The position numbers were made by a program, and so were the translations under genes. Shown in pieces: positions 31,936 to 40,279 of a stretch of DNA of 64,000 nucleotides. Each line of letters opens with the position of its first letter. The stretch's first letter is position 1. The DNA is from Pseudescherichia sp032055545. Lineage in GTDB: Bacteria; Pseudomonadota; Gammaproteobacteria; Enterobacterales; Enterobacteriaceae. The notes below the pieces were generated by a model. The model searched no databases. It had not been told where the DNA came from and saw only the letters and a list, made by a program, of their open reading frames with translations. The stretch lies in assembly GCA_032055545.1 (NCBI GenBank), contig DAMBQR010000011.1, forward strand, positions 12,978 to 76,977. Direction: 5' to 3'.

Positions 31936-33159
31936 ATGGCAGAAACAAGCATTAAAACAGGCGAAGCGAAGAGATTACCGGTTACCGTCCTGTCCGGTTT
32001 TTTGGGCGCAGGGAAAACCACGCTGCTTAACCATATCCTGAACAACCGGGAGAGCAGACGCGTGGCGGTTATTGTTAACGACATGTCAGAGGTCAATATC
32101 GACGCTGCCCTGGTCAGAGACGGCGGAGCCGAACTGTCGCGTACCGACGAGAAACTGGTGGAGATGAGCAACGGCTGCATCTGCTGCACGCTGCGGGAGG
32201 ATCTGCTGGTTGAGGTGAACCGTCTGGCGCGGGAGGGGCGTTTTGATCAGCTGGTGATTGAGTCCACCGGCATCGCGGAGCCGCTTCCGGTCGCGGAGAC
32301 CTTTACCTTCGCGGACGATGAAGGGCGAAGCCTCGCGGACGTGGCGCGTCTCGATACCATGGTTACCGTCATCGATGCCTTTAACTTTCTTAACGACTAC
32401 GGCTCAGAAGAGAGCATCCACTCGCGCGGAGAGTCGTTAGGGGAGGAGGATAACCGCAGCGTGGTGGATCTGCTGATCGAGCAGGTTGAGTTTTGCGATG
32501 TGCTGGTGATCAACAAGATCGATCTGATTAGCGACGAGCAGCAGCGCAGGCTGCTGGCTATTCTGCGCTCTCTCAACCCAGGGGCGAAAATCGTCACTGC
32601 GCAATTCGGCCAGGTGCCGCTGAGCGAGGTACTCAACACCGGACTGTTCGATTTTGCTAAAGCTGCCCAGTCGCCGGGCTGGCTCAAGGAGCTGCGCGGA
32701 GAGCATACCCCAGAGACTGAGGAGTATGGCATCACCAGCTTTGCTTACCGCGCCCGGCGGCCTTTCCATCCCGCCCGCTTCGCGCAGGTGCTGGAGAACG
32801 AATTGACGGGTGTCGTGCGCTCGAAAGGTTATTTCTGGCTGGCCAGCCGACCGGAGTTTGCCGGCTCCTGGTCTCACGCGGGCGGCGTGGCGCGTCAGGG
32901 GCTGGAAGGAAGCTGGTGGGCCAGTATTCCCCGGGAGCGCTGGCCTGAGGATGAGGAGTCGTTGCAGTTTATTATGGCTAACTGGCTTGAAGGGGTGGGA
33001 GATGCCCGCCAGGAGTTGGTGTTCATCGGCATGGAGATGGACGAGGCGCGGCTCCGGGCACAGCTGGATGCGGCCCTGTTAACGGATGAAGAGATGGCCG
33101 AAGGACCGCAGCGTTGGACGCGTTACGAGGATCCCATTGACCCGTGGTTTGAGGAGTAG
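31936..33159 (+). CDS. COG0523 GTPase, putative zinc metallochaperone
   Basis: A 407-residue G3E-family GTPase. It has Walker A GFLGAGKTT, the metal-binding CxCC motif in SNGCICCTLRED (about residue 80), ESTGIAEPLPV (switch/Walker B), NKID (guanine specificity) and a C-terminal CobW domain with SKGYFWLASRP. The ATG at 31936 has GAGGTGAG before it; the in-frame GTG at 31927 lies within that site. Length and Zur box fit the zinc-starvation ZigA/YeiR-like branch, which is thought to deliver zinc to client enzymes. No zinc transporter or paralogous zinc-independent enzyme is adjacent. Confidence 0.88.
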   Translation: MAETSIKTGEAKRLPVTVLSGFLGAGKTTLLNHILNNRESRRVAVIVNDMSEVNIDAALVRDGGAELSRTDEKLVEMSNGCICCTLREDLLVEVNRLAREGRFDQLVIESTGIAEPLPVAETFTFADDEGRSLADVARLDTMVTVIDAFNFLNDYGSEESIHSRGESLGEEDNRSVVDLLIEQVEFCDVLVINKIDLISDEQQRRLLAILRSLNPGAKIVTAQFGQVPLSEVLNTGLFDFAKAAQSPGWLKELRGEHTPETEEYGITSFAYRARRPFHPARFAQVLENELTGVVRSKGYFWLASRPEFAGSWSHAGGVARQGLEGSWWASIPRERWPEDEESLQFIMANWLEGVGDARQELVFIGMEMDEARLRAQLDAALLTDEEMAEGPQRWTRYEDPIDPWFEE

Positions 33160-33199
33160 CGTTTTACCCGCGAACGCGCCAAATTTCTCCGGATCCCAG

Positions 33200-33230
33200 G
33201 CCGGGCAAGCGTGTAGCAGCGCCGCCCGGC
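33200..33230. repeat. REP-like palindrome
   Basis: GCCGGGCAAGCG at the left and CGCCGCCCGGC at the right pair across a short centre. It lies between the convergent GTPase and isomerase genes and resembles the copy at 5603. Confidence 0.7.
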
Positions 33231-33242
33231 ATAACCCTCACC

Positions 33243-34661
33243 CTACCGGTGCAGATAGGTGCTGACCCCGAGGTAGCGCGTGAAGGCCTCCTGTAAAATC
33301 TCGGCGCTGGCGGAGTGGTTCATGGCCACGTGATGCTCGAAGCCGTTGCGGCAGATCCACGCCAACAGATTCTCCAGATGCGGAACCTGAATCACCGCCC
33401 GGCAGCCAACGGTATCCAGCGGATCGTCCACCGACTGACCTTCGCCGACGTAGGCTTTGATCTCGCCGGTGAGATCGTCCGTGCTCAGGCGGAAGTAGGT
33501 CAGGTTGCCGCTCTTCAGGCGACCGTGCACCGCCCCGCAGGTGTTCTCTTTCCCGACGGTGGTGCCGATAATATCGGCCGTGCCCATATGCGGATCCTCA
33601 AGGCTGGCCGCCGCGAAGTTGCCGCAGTGGAAGAGCACGCACTTATCGCGATCGTCGCCAAAGTTGTTGTTCCAGTCGGCAATCGACGCCGGGCTCATAT
33701 TGCTGCTGGCGAGAGCGTACATTGACAGCGCACCCATCACATCCACCTCGCAGGCGCTGGGCATCAGCTGCCCGGACATGATGCTCATGATCGAGCAGAC
33801 GTTGATGCCCAGGTTCTCCTGCAACGAGGTCCAGCACTGGATGGCGGTGGTGTCGATATCGTTGGCGATAACCCACTCGCTTATCACCACAAACAGCTTC
33901 GCCATGGTGACGATTTTATCTGCCGGGATCCCGCTGGCATCGGCGTTGTCGAGCAGCAGTCGGCGCTTCTCATCGACGCGGATATCGTCATCGCGCAGCT
34001 GCTTAACCCGGGTAAAGACTTCGGAGAGATCCAGCGTCTCAACCGCGATCCCCAGCCGCTCAAGCAGCTTCTCGCTGTAGCGGACGGTGTTAAACCCGGC
34101 CGGACGCGCGCCGATGGCGCCGACGCGTACGCCGCGCATGCTGCTCACTACGCGGCAGATCTGCTCGAAGCGACGGAGATCCTTTTCAAATACCTCGCCG
34201 CTGAGGGCGCAGACGTGCTGGGTGGTCAGGGTAAAGGGAATACCGTACTGACGCATGTTGTTGCAAAGGGAGATCTTGCCGCAGAAGCTGTCCCGTCGGG
34301 TCGCCAGCCCCATCTTATCGAGGTTGTCCTCTTCGGCCTGGATCAGCACCGGCACGTTGAGACCCGATAGACGCAGGGTTTCAGCCACCGCTTTCTCATC
34401 GCCAAAGTTAGGCAGGAGCACCACCACACCGTGGATCTCATCCCGGTGGGCGCGGAACAGCTCGGCACAGATTTTTGCATCCTGGCGGGTTTCTACCCCG
34501 CCCAGCTCGGTCTGCGTGTCGTCAAGCATAATGGTGTTGATACCCAGCCGCGCAAAGAGCGCCGTGGCCTGTTCGCGCGCTTCGGCTACCAGATAGCTGG
34601 GGAAGAATCCACGGTTGCCGATAATGACGCCCATGGTCAGGTTCTGCGGTATTCGGGACAT
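33243..34661 (-). CDS. L-fucose/L-arabinose isomerase-family sugar isomerase
   Basis: A 472-residue protein of the fucose/arabinose ketol-isomerase superfamily. It is shorter than FucI (about 590) and close to AraA (about 500), but matches neither closely. Recognisable parts are MGVIIGNRGFFPSYLVAEAR at the N-terminus, TTAIQCWTSLQENLGINVCS in the centre and VLFHCGNFAAASLEDPHMG in the metal/substrate region. GGAGAG before 34661 decides the start; the upstream frame is AT-rich promoter sequence. The 34-bp element shared with the ABC transporter operon lies directly before it, so the isomerase and transporter probably act on the same, unidentified sugar. Confidence 0.78.
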   Translation of the reverse strand: MSRIPQNLTMGVIIGNRGFFPSYLVAEAREQATALFARLGINTIMLDDTQTELGGVETRQDAKICAELFRAHRDEIHGVVVLLPNFGDEKAVAETLRLSGLNVPVLIQAEEDNLDKMGLATRRDSFCGKISLCNNMRQYGIPFTLTTQHVCALSGEVFEKDLRRFEQICRVVSSMRGVRVGAIGARPAGFNTVRYSEKLLERLGIAVETLDLSEVFTRVKQLRDDDIRVDEKRRLLLDNADASGIPADKIVTMAKLFVVISEWVIANDIDTTAIQCWTSLQENLGINVCSIMSIMSGQLMPSACEVDVMGALSMYALASSNMSPASIADWNNNFGDDRDKCVLFHCGNFAAASLEDPHMGTADIIGTTVGKENTCGAVHGRLKSGNLTYFRLSTDDLTGEIKAYVGEGQSVDDPLDTVGCRAVIQVPHLENLLAWICRNGFEHHVAMNHSASAEILQEAFTRYLGVSTYLHR

Positions 34662-34685
34662 TGCTCTCTCTCCAGTAATCTTTCT

Positions 34686-34719
34686 TGAATATATATTCAT
34701 TTATGATTTATTATTCATG
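34686..34719 (-). promoter_or_regulatory. Shared 34-bp operator, isomerase copy
   Basis: The block starts with the inverted repeat TGAATA-TA-TATTCA and ends ATGATTTATTATTCATG. It matches 31 of 34 bases with 40075-40108 and has the same orientation relative to its downstream gene. It is the likely operator of the SorC-family regulator encoded divergently at 34885. Confidence 0.75.
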
Positions 34720-34884
34720 AGTGTAAGATATGCCTTACTTTTCCCTTTGTCACGACGTGTACCGGCAATTTTCTGAGAAAGGAGAAAACGATCACAATTG
34801 CTTCAGCAAGCAAAAAACCAGGGCGTGCTTGTTATCTATTCAGGTATGCATAAAAATAACGGACATAAAATCAAGGGGAATGTT

Positions 34885-35835
34885 ATGTCGAAGCAGGATG
34901 AACAACGCTTGCTGGTGAAGATCGCCACGCTCTACTACAGCGAAAACAGAAAGCAGTCTGAAATTGCCTCACTGCTGCACCTGTCACAATCATTTGTCTC
35001 ACGCGCCCTGACGCGCTGCCAGAAAGAGGGGCTGGTCAAAATCACCGTGGTTCAGCCGACCAATATCTTTGTCGAGCTGGAGAAGGCGATTGAAGAGCGC
35101 TTCGGCATTCGTCAGGCCATCGTGGTAGACGTTGGCGAGAGCGCCAGCAACGGGCAGCTGAAACACGCGATTGGCAGCGCGGCGGCACACTATGTTGAAA
35201 CCCGCGTGCGCCCGGAAGATCTGGTGGGCATCTCCTCCTGGAGCAGCACCATTCGTTGCATGGTGGACGAGATGCATCCGCAGAATATCCGCGCGGCGGG
35301 GGTGATCCAGCTGCTGGGGGGCGTCGGCCCCAACGGCAACGTGCAGGCCACCATTCTCACTCAGCAGCTGGCGGCGCACCTCGGCTGCCCGGCGTGGCTG
35401 TTGCCCTCCCAGAGTATTGAGCACTCGGTGGAGGAGCGTGCCCGGCTGGTCAACAGCCCGGACGTGGCGGCGGCGGTGGCGAAATTTGATGAGGTGGATG
35501 TCGCTATCGTCGGCATCGGCGAGCTGGAGCCATCCCAGCTGCTGAAAAACTCAGGCAACTACTATAACGAAGAGATGCTGACTCTGCTGGCGGAGCGCGG
35601 TGCGGTGGGCGATATCTGCCTGCACTACTACGACGCCGCCGGTAATCCGGTGCTGAGCCAGGAGGAGGATCCGGTGATCGGCATGGAGCTGGCGCAAATG
35701 CGCGCCTGCCAGCATGTTATCGCTCTGGCAGGCGGCTTAGAGAAAAGCAACGCCATTCGCGGTGCGCTGGAGGGTAACTACATCGATGTGTTAATTACCG
35801 ACTTCGCGACGGCGCGTAGCCTGATGAAGAAGTAG
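34885..35835 (+). CDS. SorC/DeoR-type sugar-responsive regulator
   Basis: A 316-residue regulator. An N-terminal helix-turn-helix (about residues 15-60: YSENRKQSEIASLLHLSQSF, then VSRALTRCQKEGLV) is followed by a SorC-type sugar-binding domain with GVIQLLGGVGPNGNV and VAIVGIGELEPSQLL, which binds phosphosugar effectors in this family. The start at 34885 follows AAGGGGA; the 29 codons upstream look non-coding. It lies between and divergent from the isomerase gene and convergent with the transporter operon, and most likely represses both through the 34-bp sites. Confidence 0.85.
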   Translation: MSKQDEQRLLVKIATLYYSENRKQSEIASLLHLSQSFVSRALTRCQKEGLVKITVVQPTNIFVELEKAIEERFGIRQAIVVDVGESASNGQLKHAIGSAAAHYVETRVRPEDLVGISSWSSTIRCMVDEMHPQNIRAAGVIQLLGGVGPNGNVQATILTQQLAAHLGCPAWLLPSQSIEHSVEERARLVNSPDVAAAVAKFDEVDVAIVGIGELEPSQLLKNSGNYYNEEMLTLLAERGAVGDICLHYYDAAGNPVLSQEEDPVIGMELAQMRACQHVIALAGGLEKSNAIRGALEGNYIDVLITDFATARSLMKK

Positions 35836-35843
35836 GGCGAACC

Positions 35844-35867
35844 TCCCCGGGCCGCCTCGCCCGGGGA
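35844..35867. terminator. Hairpin between the regulator and permease genes
   Basis: A 9-bp stem TCCCCGGGC/GCCCGGGGA with a 6-base loop lies between two converging genes. T-runs are weak on both sides, so it is a possible shared terminator only. Confidence 0.5.
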
Positions 35868-35881
35868 AGAAAAACAGGGGG

Positions 35882-36970
35882 CTATTTCCCCTCCATCACC
35901 GCTTTCTGCGCCACCACCGCCGCTTTCTGCTGCATCCGGTTTTGCATCTGGTCAATGATCACCGCCACGATAATCACGATGCCTTTGATCACCATCTGCC
36001 AGAACTCGCTGACGCCCATCATCACCAGCCCGTCTGCCAGGAAACCGATGACGAAGGCACCGATCAGCGTGCCGAGAATGGTACCGCGCCCACCCGCCAG
36101 CGAGGTGCCACCCAGCACCACCGCCGCGATGGCGTTCATCTCAAAGGCGGTACCGTTGGCCGGATGGCTGGCCACCAGCTGGGCGGAGACCACGATCCCG
36201 GCGATGGCCGCACAGAAGCCGGAGAGCATGTAGACCAGCACCTTAACCTGTTTCACCTTCACGCCGGATAGCTCAGCGGCACGCTCGTTATCGCCGATGG
36301 CGTAGACGTGGCGGCCAAAGGGCAGGCGACGGGCGACGTAGGCAATAATCAGTGCCAGCACGATCATCATCCAGATCGCCCACGGAATGCCGAACAGCGA
36401 TCCGGCGCCAATCTCATCAAAACCGGTGTTGCCCAGCAGCGGGTTTCCGGACAGCCCAGGGAAAGTCTGGCCGTCAGAGGTAAGCATCGCCGCTCCGCGC
36501 AGGACGTACATGGTCCCGAGGGTGCAGATGAAGGGCGCGACGTTGTAGCGAGTGATGATCCAGCCGTTGACCCCGCCGATTAGCGCGCCGATCAGCAGCA
36601 CCACGGGCACAATGACCCAGACGCTGGGGAAGATAGCGATGCCAAACATGGGCAGCACGATGCCTTTGGTAATCATCCATCCGGCAATCATCCCACACAG
36701 GCCGAGCGTCGCACCGATGGAGAGGTCGATCCCGGCGGTGATAATCACAAAGGTGATCCCCAGCGCCAGAAAGGCGTTGATGGCGATATGCTTAATCATG
36801 ATCACCATGCTGCCTGCGGACAGGAACCCCGGCACCATCACCGTGAAGAAGCCGACAATAAGAAAAAGGGCAATAAATGTACGTAATTTCAACAGAATAA
36901 GCAGAATATTCTCGCGGGACAGCGATGCCCCGCCGCGCGGCGTCAACGTGGCCGATTGTACTGTTTTCAT
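35882..36970 (-). CDS. Ribose-type ABC transporter permease
   Basis: A 362-residue RbsC-family permease with about ten membrane helices. Typical segments are ITFVIITAGIDLSIGATLGL, FICTLGTMYVLRGAAML and AVVLGGTSLAGGRGTILGTL. The start at 36970 is the first Met after the ATPase stop; the longer frame to 36988 overlaps that gene. It forms the channel with the ATPase and binding protein in the same operon (order binding protein, DUF2291 lipoprotein, ATPase, permease). Substrate unknown, probably the sugar handled by the isomerase. Confidence 0.9.
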   Translation of the reverse strand: MKTVQSATLTPRGGASLSRENILLILLKLRTFIALFLIVGFFTVMVPGFLSAGSMVIMIKHIAINAFLALGITFVIITAGIDLSIGATLGLCGMIAGWMITKGIVLPMFGIAIFPSVWVIVPVVLLIGALIGGVNGWIITRYNVAPFICTLGTMYVLRGAAMLTSDGQTFPGLSGNPLLGNTGFDEIGAGSLFGIPWAIWMMIVLALIIAYVARRLPFGRHVYAIGDNERAAELSGVKVKQVKVLVYMLSGFCAAIAGIVVSAQLVASHPANGTAFEMNAIAAVVLGGTSLAGGRGTILGTLIGAFVIGFLADGLVMMGVSEFWQMVIKGIVIIVAVIIDQMQNRMQQKAAVVAQKAVMEGK

Positions 36971-36971
36971 C

Positions 36972-38498
36972 TTAAAACCCCTGAGCACTTGCTGTGACCA
37001 GCGCTGATTCTTCGGCCCGATCGCGAACGATATCGGCGGTAAGCTTGCCGCCGGACATCACCAGAATACGGTCGGAAACCGCCATGATCTCTTTTAAATC
37101 CGAGGTGGAGAAGACCACCGCGATGCCCTGCTGAGAGAGCTGCACCATCATGCGGAACACGTCCGCCTTGGCACCAACGTCAATGCCCCGCGTCGGCTCG
37201 TCGAGGAACAGCACCTTTGGATTGGTCAGCAGCGAGCGGCCAATCACCACCTTCTGCTGGTTACCGCCGCTCAGGGCCTGGATCTCAACTTCCGGCGAGG
37301 AGACCTTGATCGACAGGTCGCCAATGGTACCCGCCACCACGGCATCCTCCTCTTTGCTGGCGATGGTCAGCCCGCGCTGGAGGCGTCGCCAGAGGCTGGC
37401 GATGGTCAGGTTGCTTGCCACCGAAGAGATGGGGAAGATCCCGGTCCGCTTGCGATCTTCCGGCACCAGGCTCATCCCCATGCGAATGCGGTCGGCGGTC
37501 GCCAGCCGCTGGGGTACCGGCTTGCTGTCCAGCCACAGTTTGCCGAAGTAGTTGCGCTCGGTGCCCAGCAGGCACTCAAAAAGCTCGGTGCGCCCGGCCC
37601 CCATCAGGCCGTAGATACCGACGATCTCCCCGGCATGCACCTTAAAGCTGACGTCGTTGACCACGGTATTGCCGGCGGCATTGACGCAGGTAATATGCTC
37701 CGCCTCCAGCAGCGGCGGGCCAAAGGTACGGCCTGGCTCCAGGAAGTTGCTCACCGGATCGCTGCCGAGCATCTCGCGGACGATCCACGGCACGTCGATA
37801 TCTTTTACCTGCGCCTCCGCCTGAAACTTGCCGTCACGCAGGATGGTGATGACATCGCCGATGGCCATCAGCTCTTCAAGGCGGTGCGAGATATAGATAA
37901 TGGAGACCCCCTGGCGGGTTAGCTCGCGGATCACGCGAAACAGGATCTCCACTTCGGTTTTACTCAGCGCCGAGGTAGGCTCGTCAAGGATCAGAATGTC
38001 GGCATCCTCCGCCAGCGCCTTGGCGATCTCAACCAGCTGCTGCTGGCCTACCTTCAGGTTACCCACCAGATCCTTAGGGGAGATGGGCTGGTCGAGGCGT
38101 TGCAGCAGCTCGGCGGCGCGTCGCTCCTGCTCGGTTTCATTGATGGGCGCGACGCCCTTTTGCAGCTCGCGGCCAAGAAAAATATTCTCGGCCACGTTGA
38201 GGTTTTCAAACAGGTTCAGCTCCTGGTGCACCATGCCGATCCCGTGCGCCGCTGCCGCCCGGGTACTCGGAAAATGTACCGGTTCGCCGTTAAGCAGGAT
38301 CTCGCCGAGGCTGGGCTGCTGTACGCCAGCCAGGATCTTCATCAGCGTCGATTTACCGGCCCCATTCTCGCCAATGATGACGTTAACCTTGCCGCGCCAG
38401 ACGTTATAGTCAACCTTGTCCAGCGCTACGGTGCCGGGAAAGAGCATCGAGATCCCACGCGTGCGCAGGATAATGTCATCCACAGGGGTAACGCTCAT
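36972..38498 (-). CDS. Ribose-type sugar ABC transporter ATPase
   Basis: A 508-residue tandem ATPase of the RbsA/MglA type. The first cassette has Walker A GENGAGKST, signature NLKVGQQQLVEIAKAL and Walker B ILILDEPTSAL. The second has the degenerate Walker A GLMGAGRTE, the signature LSGGNQQKVVIGRSL and LFLDEPTRGIDVGAK. It begins on the last base of the DUF2291 stop codon (TAATG) and ends one base before the permease start, so the operon is tightly coupled. Confidence 0.92.
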   Translation of the reverse strand: MSVTPVDDIILRTRGISMLFPGTVALDKVDYNVWRGKVNVIIGENGAGKSTLMKILAGVQQPSLGEILLNGEPVHFPSTRAAAAHGIGMVHQELNLFENLNVAENIFLGRELQKGVAPINETEQERRAAELLQRLDQPISPKDLVGNLKVGQQQLVEIAKALAEDADILILDEPTSALSKTEVEILFRVIRELTRQGVSIIYISHRLEELMAIGDVITILRDGKFQAEAQVKDIDVPWIVREMLGSDPVSNFLEPGRTFGPPLLEAEHITCVNAAGNTVVNDVSFKVHAGEIVGIYGLMGAGRTELFECLLGTERNYFGKLWLDSKPVPQRLATADRIRMGMSLVPEDRKRTGIFPISSVASNLTIASLWRRLQRGLTIASKEEDAVVAGTIGDLSIKVSSPEVEIQALSGGNQQKVVIGRSLLTNPKVLFLDEPTRGIDVGAKADVFRMMVQLSQQGIAVVFSTSDLKEIMAVSDRILVMSGGKLTADIVRDRAEESALVTASAQGF

Positions 38499-39106
38499 TA
38501 CTGTGCCTCCTGTTTAACATCCAGCGCGGCGGCGTCCTGGGCTTTGCCATTGGCCAGCGTCACGGCAAACAGCACGGTGGCAGGTTTCCCGTTCCAGCTG
38601 GCGTCGATTTTCGGCAGGTGCTTCGCGGCTTCGCGGTTATAGGCGCGAGAGAGCTGGGCAAACTGCACCTGGTTGGTAAAATCTTCAAACTTGAAGCCGG
38701 TGGCATCGCGAATAGCATTGCCGCGCATCACCGGCCCGAGCTGAATAGTCAGCGGCTGGTTGTCAACGGTGAACGTCAGCTTCTGCTCGCGCTCGTTGCT
38801 GACGTCAACCGTGCTGACCTGGCTGGTCAGACGAACAAAAACGCTTTTTGGTGCGCCGCTGGCGGCTTTCAGCTGGCTGGTAAACGCGCTGGCATCCAGC
38901 GCGTGTTGGTTAGCGGCATCCATAACGCGGGTCTGCCATGTCTGTTGCGCGATCTGCTGCGGGGTCAGATTGTCGAAACTCTGTTTCGCATTTGGATCGG
39001 CAGGCATAATTGGCTTGCCGTTTTCATCCAGATCCACCACCGTGCAGGCCGTCAGCAACAGGGTGGTGCCCCCTATCAGCGCGACACCCCATTGTTTTAA
39101 GCCCAT
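38498..39106 (-). CDS. DUF2291-family lipoprotein of the sugar operon
   Basis: A 202-residue lipoprotein. The signal peptide has a lipobox LLLTAC with Cys21 as the expected lipidated residue, followed by VVDLDENGKPIMPADPNAKQ. The rest is a DUF2291 domain. Such proteins often accompany ribose-type ABC systems, but their role is not established. It might hold the binding protein near the inner membrane, which is only a guess. It lies 12 bases after the binding-protein gene and overlaps the ATPase by one base. Confidence 0.82.
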   Translation of the reverse strand: MGLKQWGVALIGGTTLLLTACTVVDLDENGKPIMPADPNAKQSFDNLTPQQIAQQTWQTRVMDAANQHALDASAFTSQLKAASGAPKSVFVRLTSQVSTVDVSNEREQKLTFTVDNQPLTIQLGPVMRGNAIRDATGFKFEDFTNQVQFAQLSRAYNREAAKHLPKIDASWNGKPATVLFAVTLANGKAQDAAALDVKQEAQ

Positions 39107-39118
39107 AGCGCCTCCGCC

Positions 39119-40060
39119 TTACTCGCCGAGTTTAAACATGTTGAGTTTTTTAGCGTTTGACTCATCGATCAGGACGCAATCCATCAGCTGCTTTTCATCT
39201 TTCTGCGCTTTGCCGTTTTTCAGGAAGTAATCCGCCTGAACAACGGCCATCTGCGCCTGCTCCCAGCCTGGCTGCAGCACGGTGGCTTTAATATTGCCTT
39301 TGTTGATAATGGAGTCGCGGGTATAGTCGCTGCCGTCGAAGCCGACGACGATAACGTTGGTTTTCCCGGCGGCCTTCAGCGCGGCCTCGGCACCTAATGC
39401 CATCGTGTCGTTGCCGGAGATAACGCCAACGATATCTGGATTGGTCTGCAGGATGGCTTCCATACGGTTAAACGCTTCGGTCTGGCTCCAGTTAGCGGTC
39501 TGCTGCGCCACCATCTTCATGTCCGGATAGTCATCCAGAATGTCGTGGTAACCCTGAGAGCGGACGCTGGCGTTGGTATCAGACTGGCGGCCCAGCAGTT
39601 CAACATATTTACCCTTGCCGTCCAGAAGCCTGGCGAACTTTTCAGCCCCCAGCTGCGCCCCCTGGTAGTTGTTGGAGACGATCTGTGCCACGGCGATACC
39701 GGTTTTGTTAATCTCGCGATCGATCAGGAAGGCCGGAACGCCTGCTGCCTTGGCTTTCTCCAGCGGTCCGACGGTGGCGTCAGCCCCGGCGTTATCGAGA
39801 ATAATTGCTTTCGCCTTGCGGGCGATGGCGGTCTCAATCAGCTGGTTTTGCTTGTTTACGTCATCATCATGCGAGGCGACAAGGGTGGTGTACCCCAGCT
39901 CTTTGGCTTTCGCCGCCGCGCCGTCGGCCTCCGCTTTAAAGAAGGGGTTGTCGTGTGAAGGGGTTATAATGGCGATCAGTCCATTGTCAGCAGCAAACAG
40001 CGAACCGGAAGCGGTAATCATGGAAGCGAGCAGGACGGATTTTACAAAGGTAGCGTTCAT
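39119..40060 (-). CDS. RbsB-type periplasmic sugar-binding protein
   Basis: A 313-residue family 1 periplasmic binding protein. The signal peptide ends SGSLFAADNG. The first lobe has IITPSHDNPFFKAEADGAAA and the second VGVISGNDTMALGAEAALKA followed by VIVVGFDGSDYTRD, hinge and ligand-contact segments of RbsB-like proteins. GGAGAAAACG precedes the ATG at 40060; an ATG four codons earlier has no site. First gene of the transporter operon, with the 34-bp operator 14 bases upstream of the start. Confidence 0.9.
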   Translation of the reverse strand: MNATFVKSVLLASMITASGSLFAADNGLIAIITPSHDNPFFKAEADGAAAKAKELGYTTLVASHDDDVNKQNQLIETAIARKAKAIILDNAGADATVGPLEKAKAAGVPAFLIDREINKTGIAVAQIVSNNYQGAQLGAEKFARLLDGKGKYVELLGRQSDTNASVRSQGYHDILDDYPDMKMVAQQTANWSQTEAFNRMEAILQTNPDIVGVISGNDTMALGAEAALKAAGKTNVIVVGFDGSDYTRDSIINKGNIKATVLQPGWEQAQMAVVQADYFLKNGKAQKDEKQLMDCVLIDESNAKKLNMFKLGE

Positions 40061-40074
40061 CGTTTTCTCCACAT

Positions 40075-40108
40075 TGAATATTTATTCAATAATGATTTAT
40101 TATTCATG
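40075..40108 (-). promoter_or_regulatory. Shared 34-bp operator, transporter copy
   Basis: Starts with TGAATA-TT-TATTCA and ends AATGATTTATTATTCATG; 31 of 34 bases equal the copy at 34686-34719. It lies directly before the binding-protein gene. Candidate binding site of the SorC-type regulator. Confidence 0.75.
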
Positions 40109-40222
40109 TTAACGATAAGGCCGAGTTGTTAAACTGTCTACGGTTTGCGCAGGTAATTTCTTAAAAAGAGAAAAGGATCACGATCTATGCGAGGAGAAGG
40201 CGTTATCAGAGAGAGGGGCGAT

Positions 40223-40251
40223 GGCCGGGCGTATTCGTCTGCAGCCCGGCC
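40223..40251. repeat. GC-rich hairpin downstream of the flavin oxidoreductase
   Basis: GGCCGGGC and GCCCGGCC pair perfectly across a 13-base loop, 29 bases beyond the oxidoreductase stop on the minus strand. No T-run follows. It may be a REP-like element or a weak terminator. Confidence 0.45.
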
Positions 40252-40279
40252 AGTTTCTTAAGCGCGATCGACCCGATTG

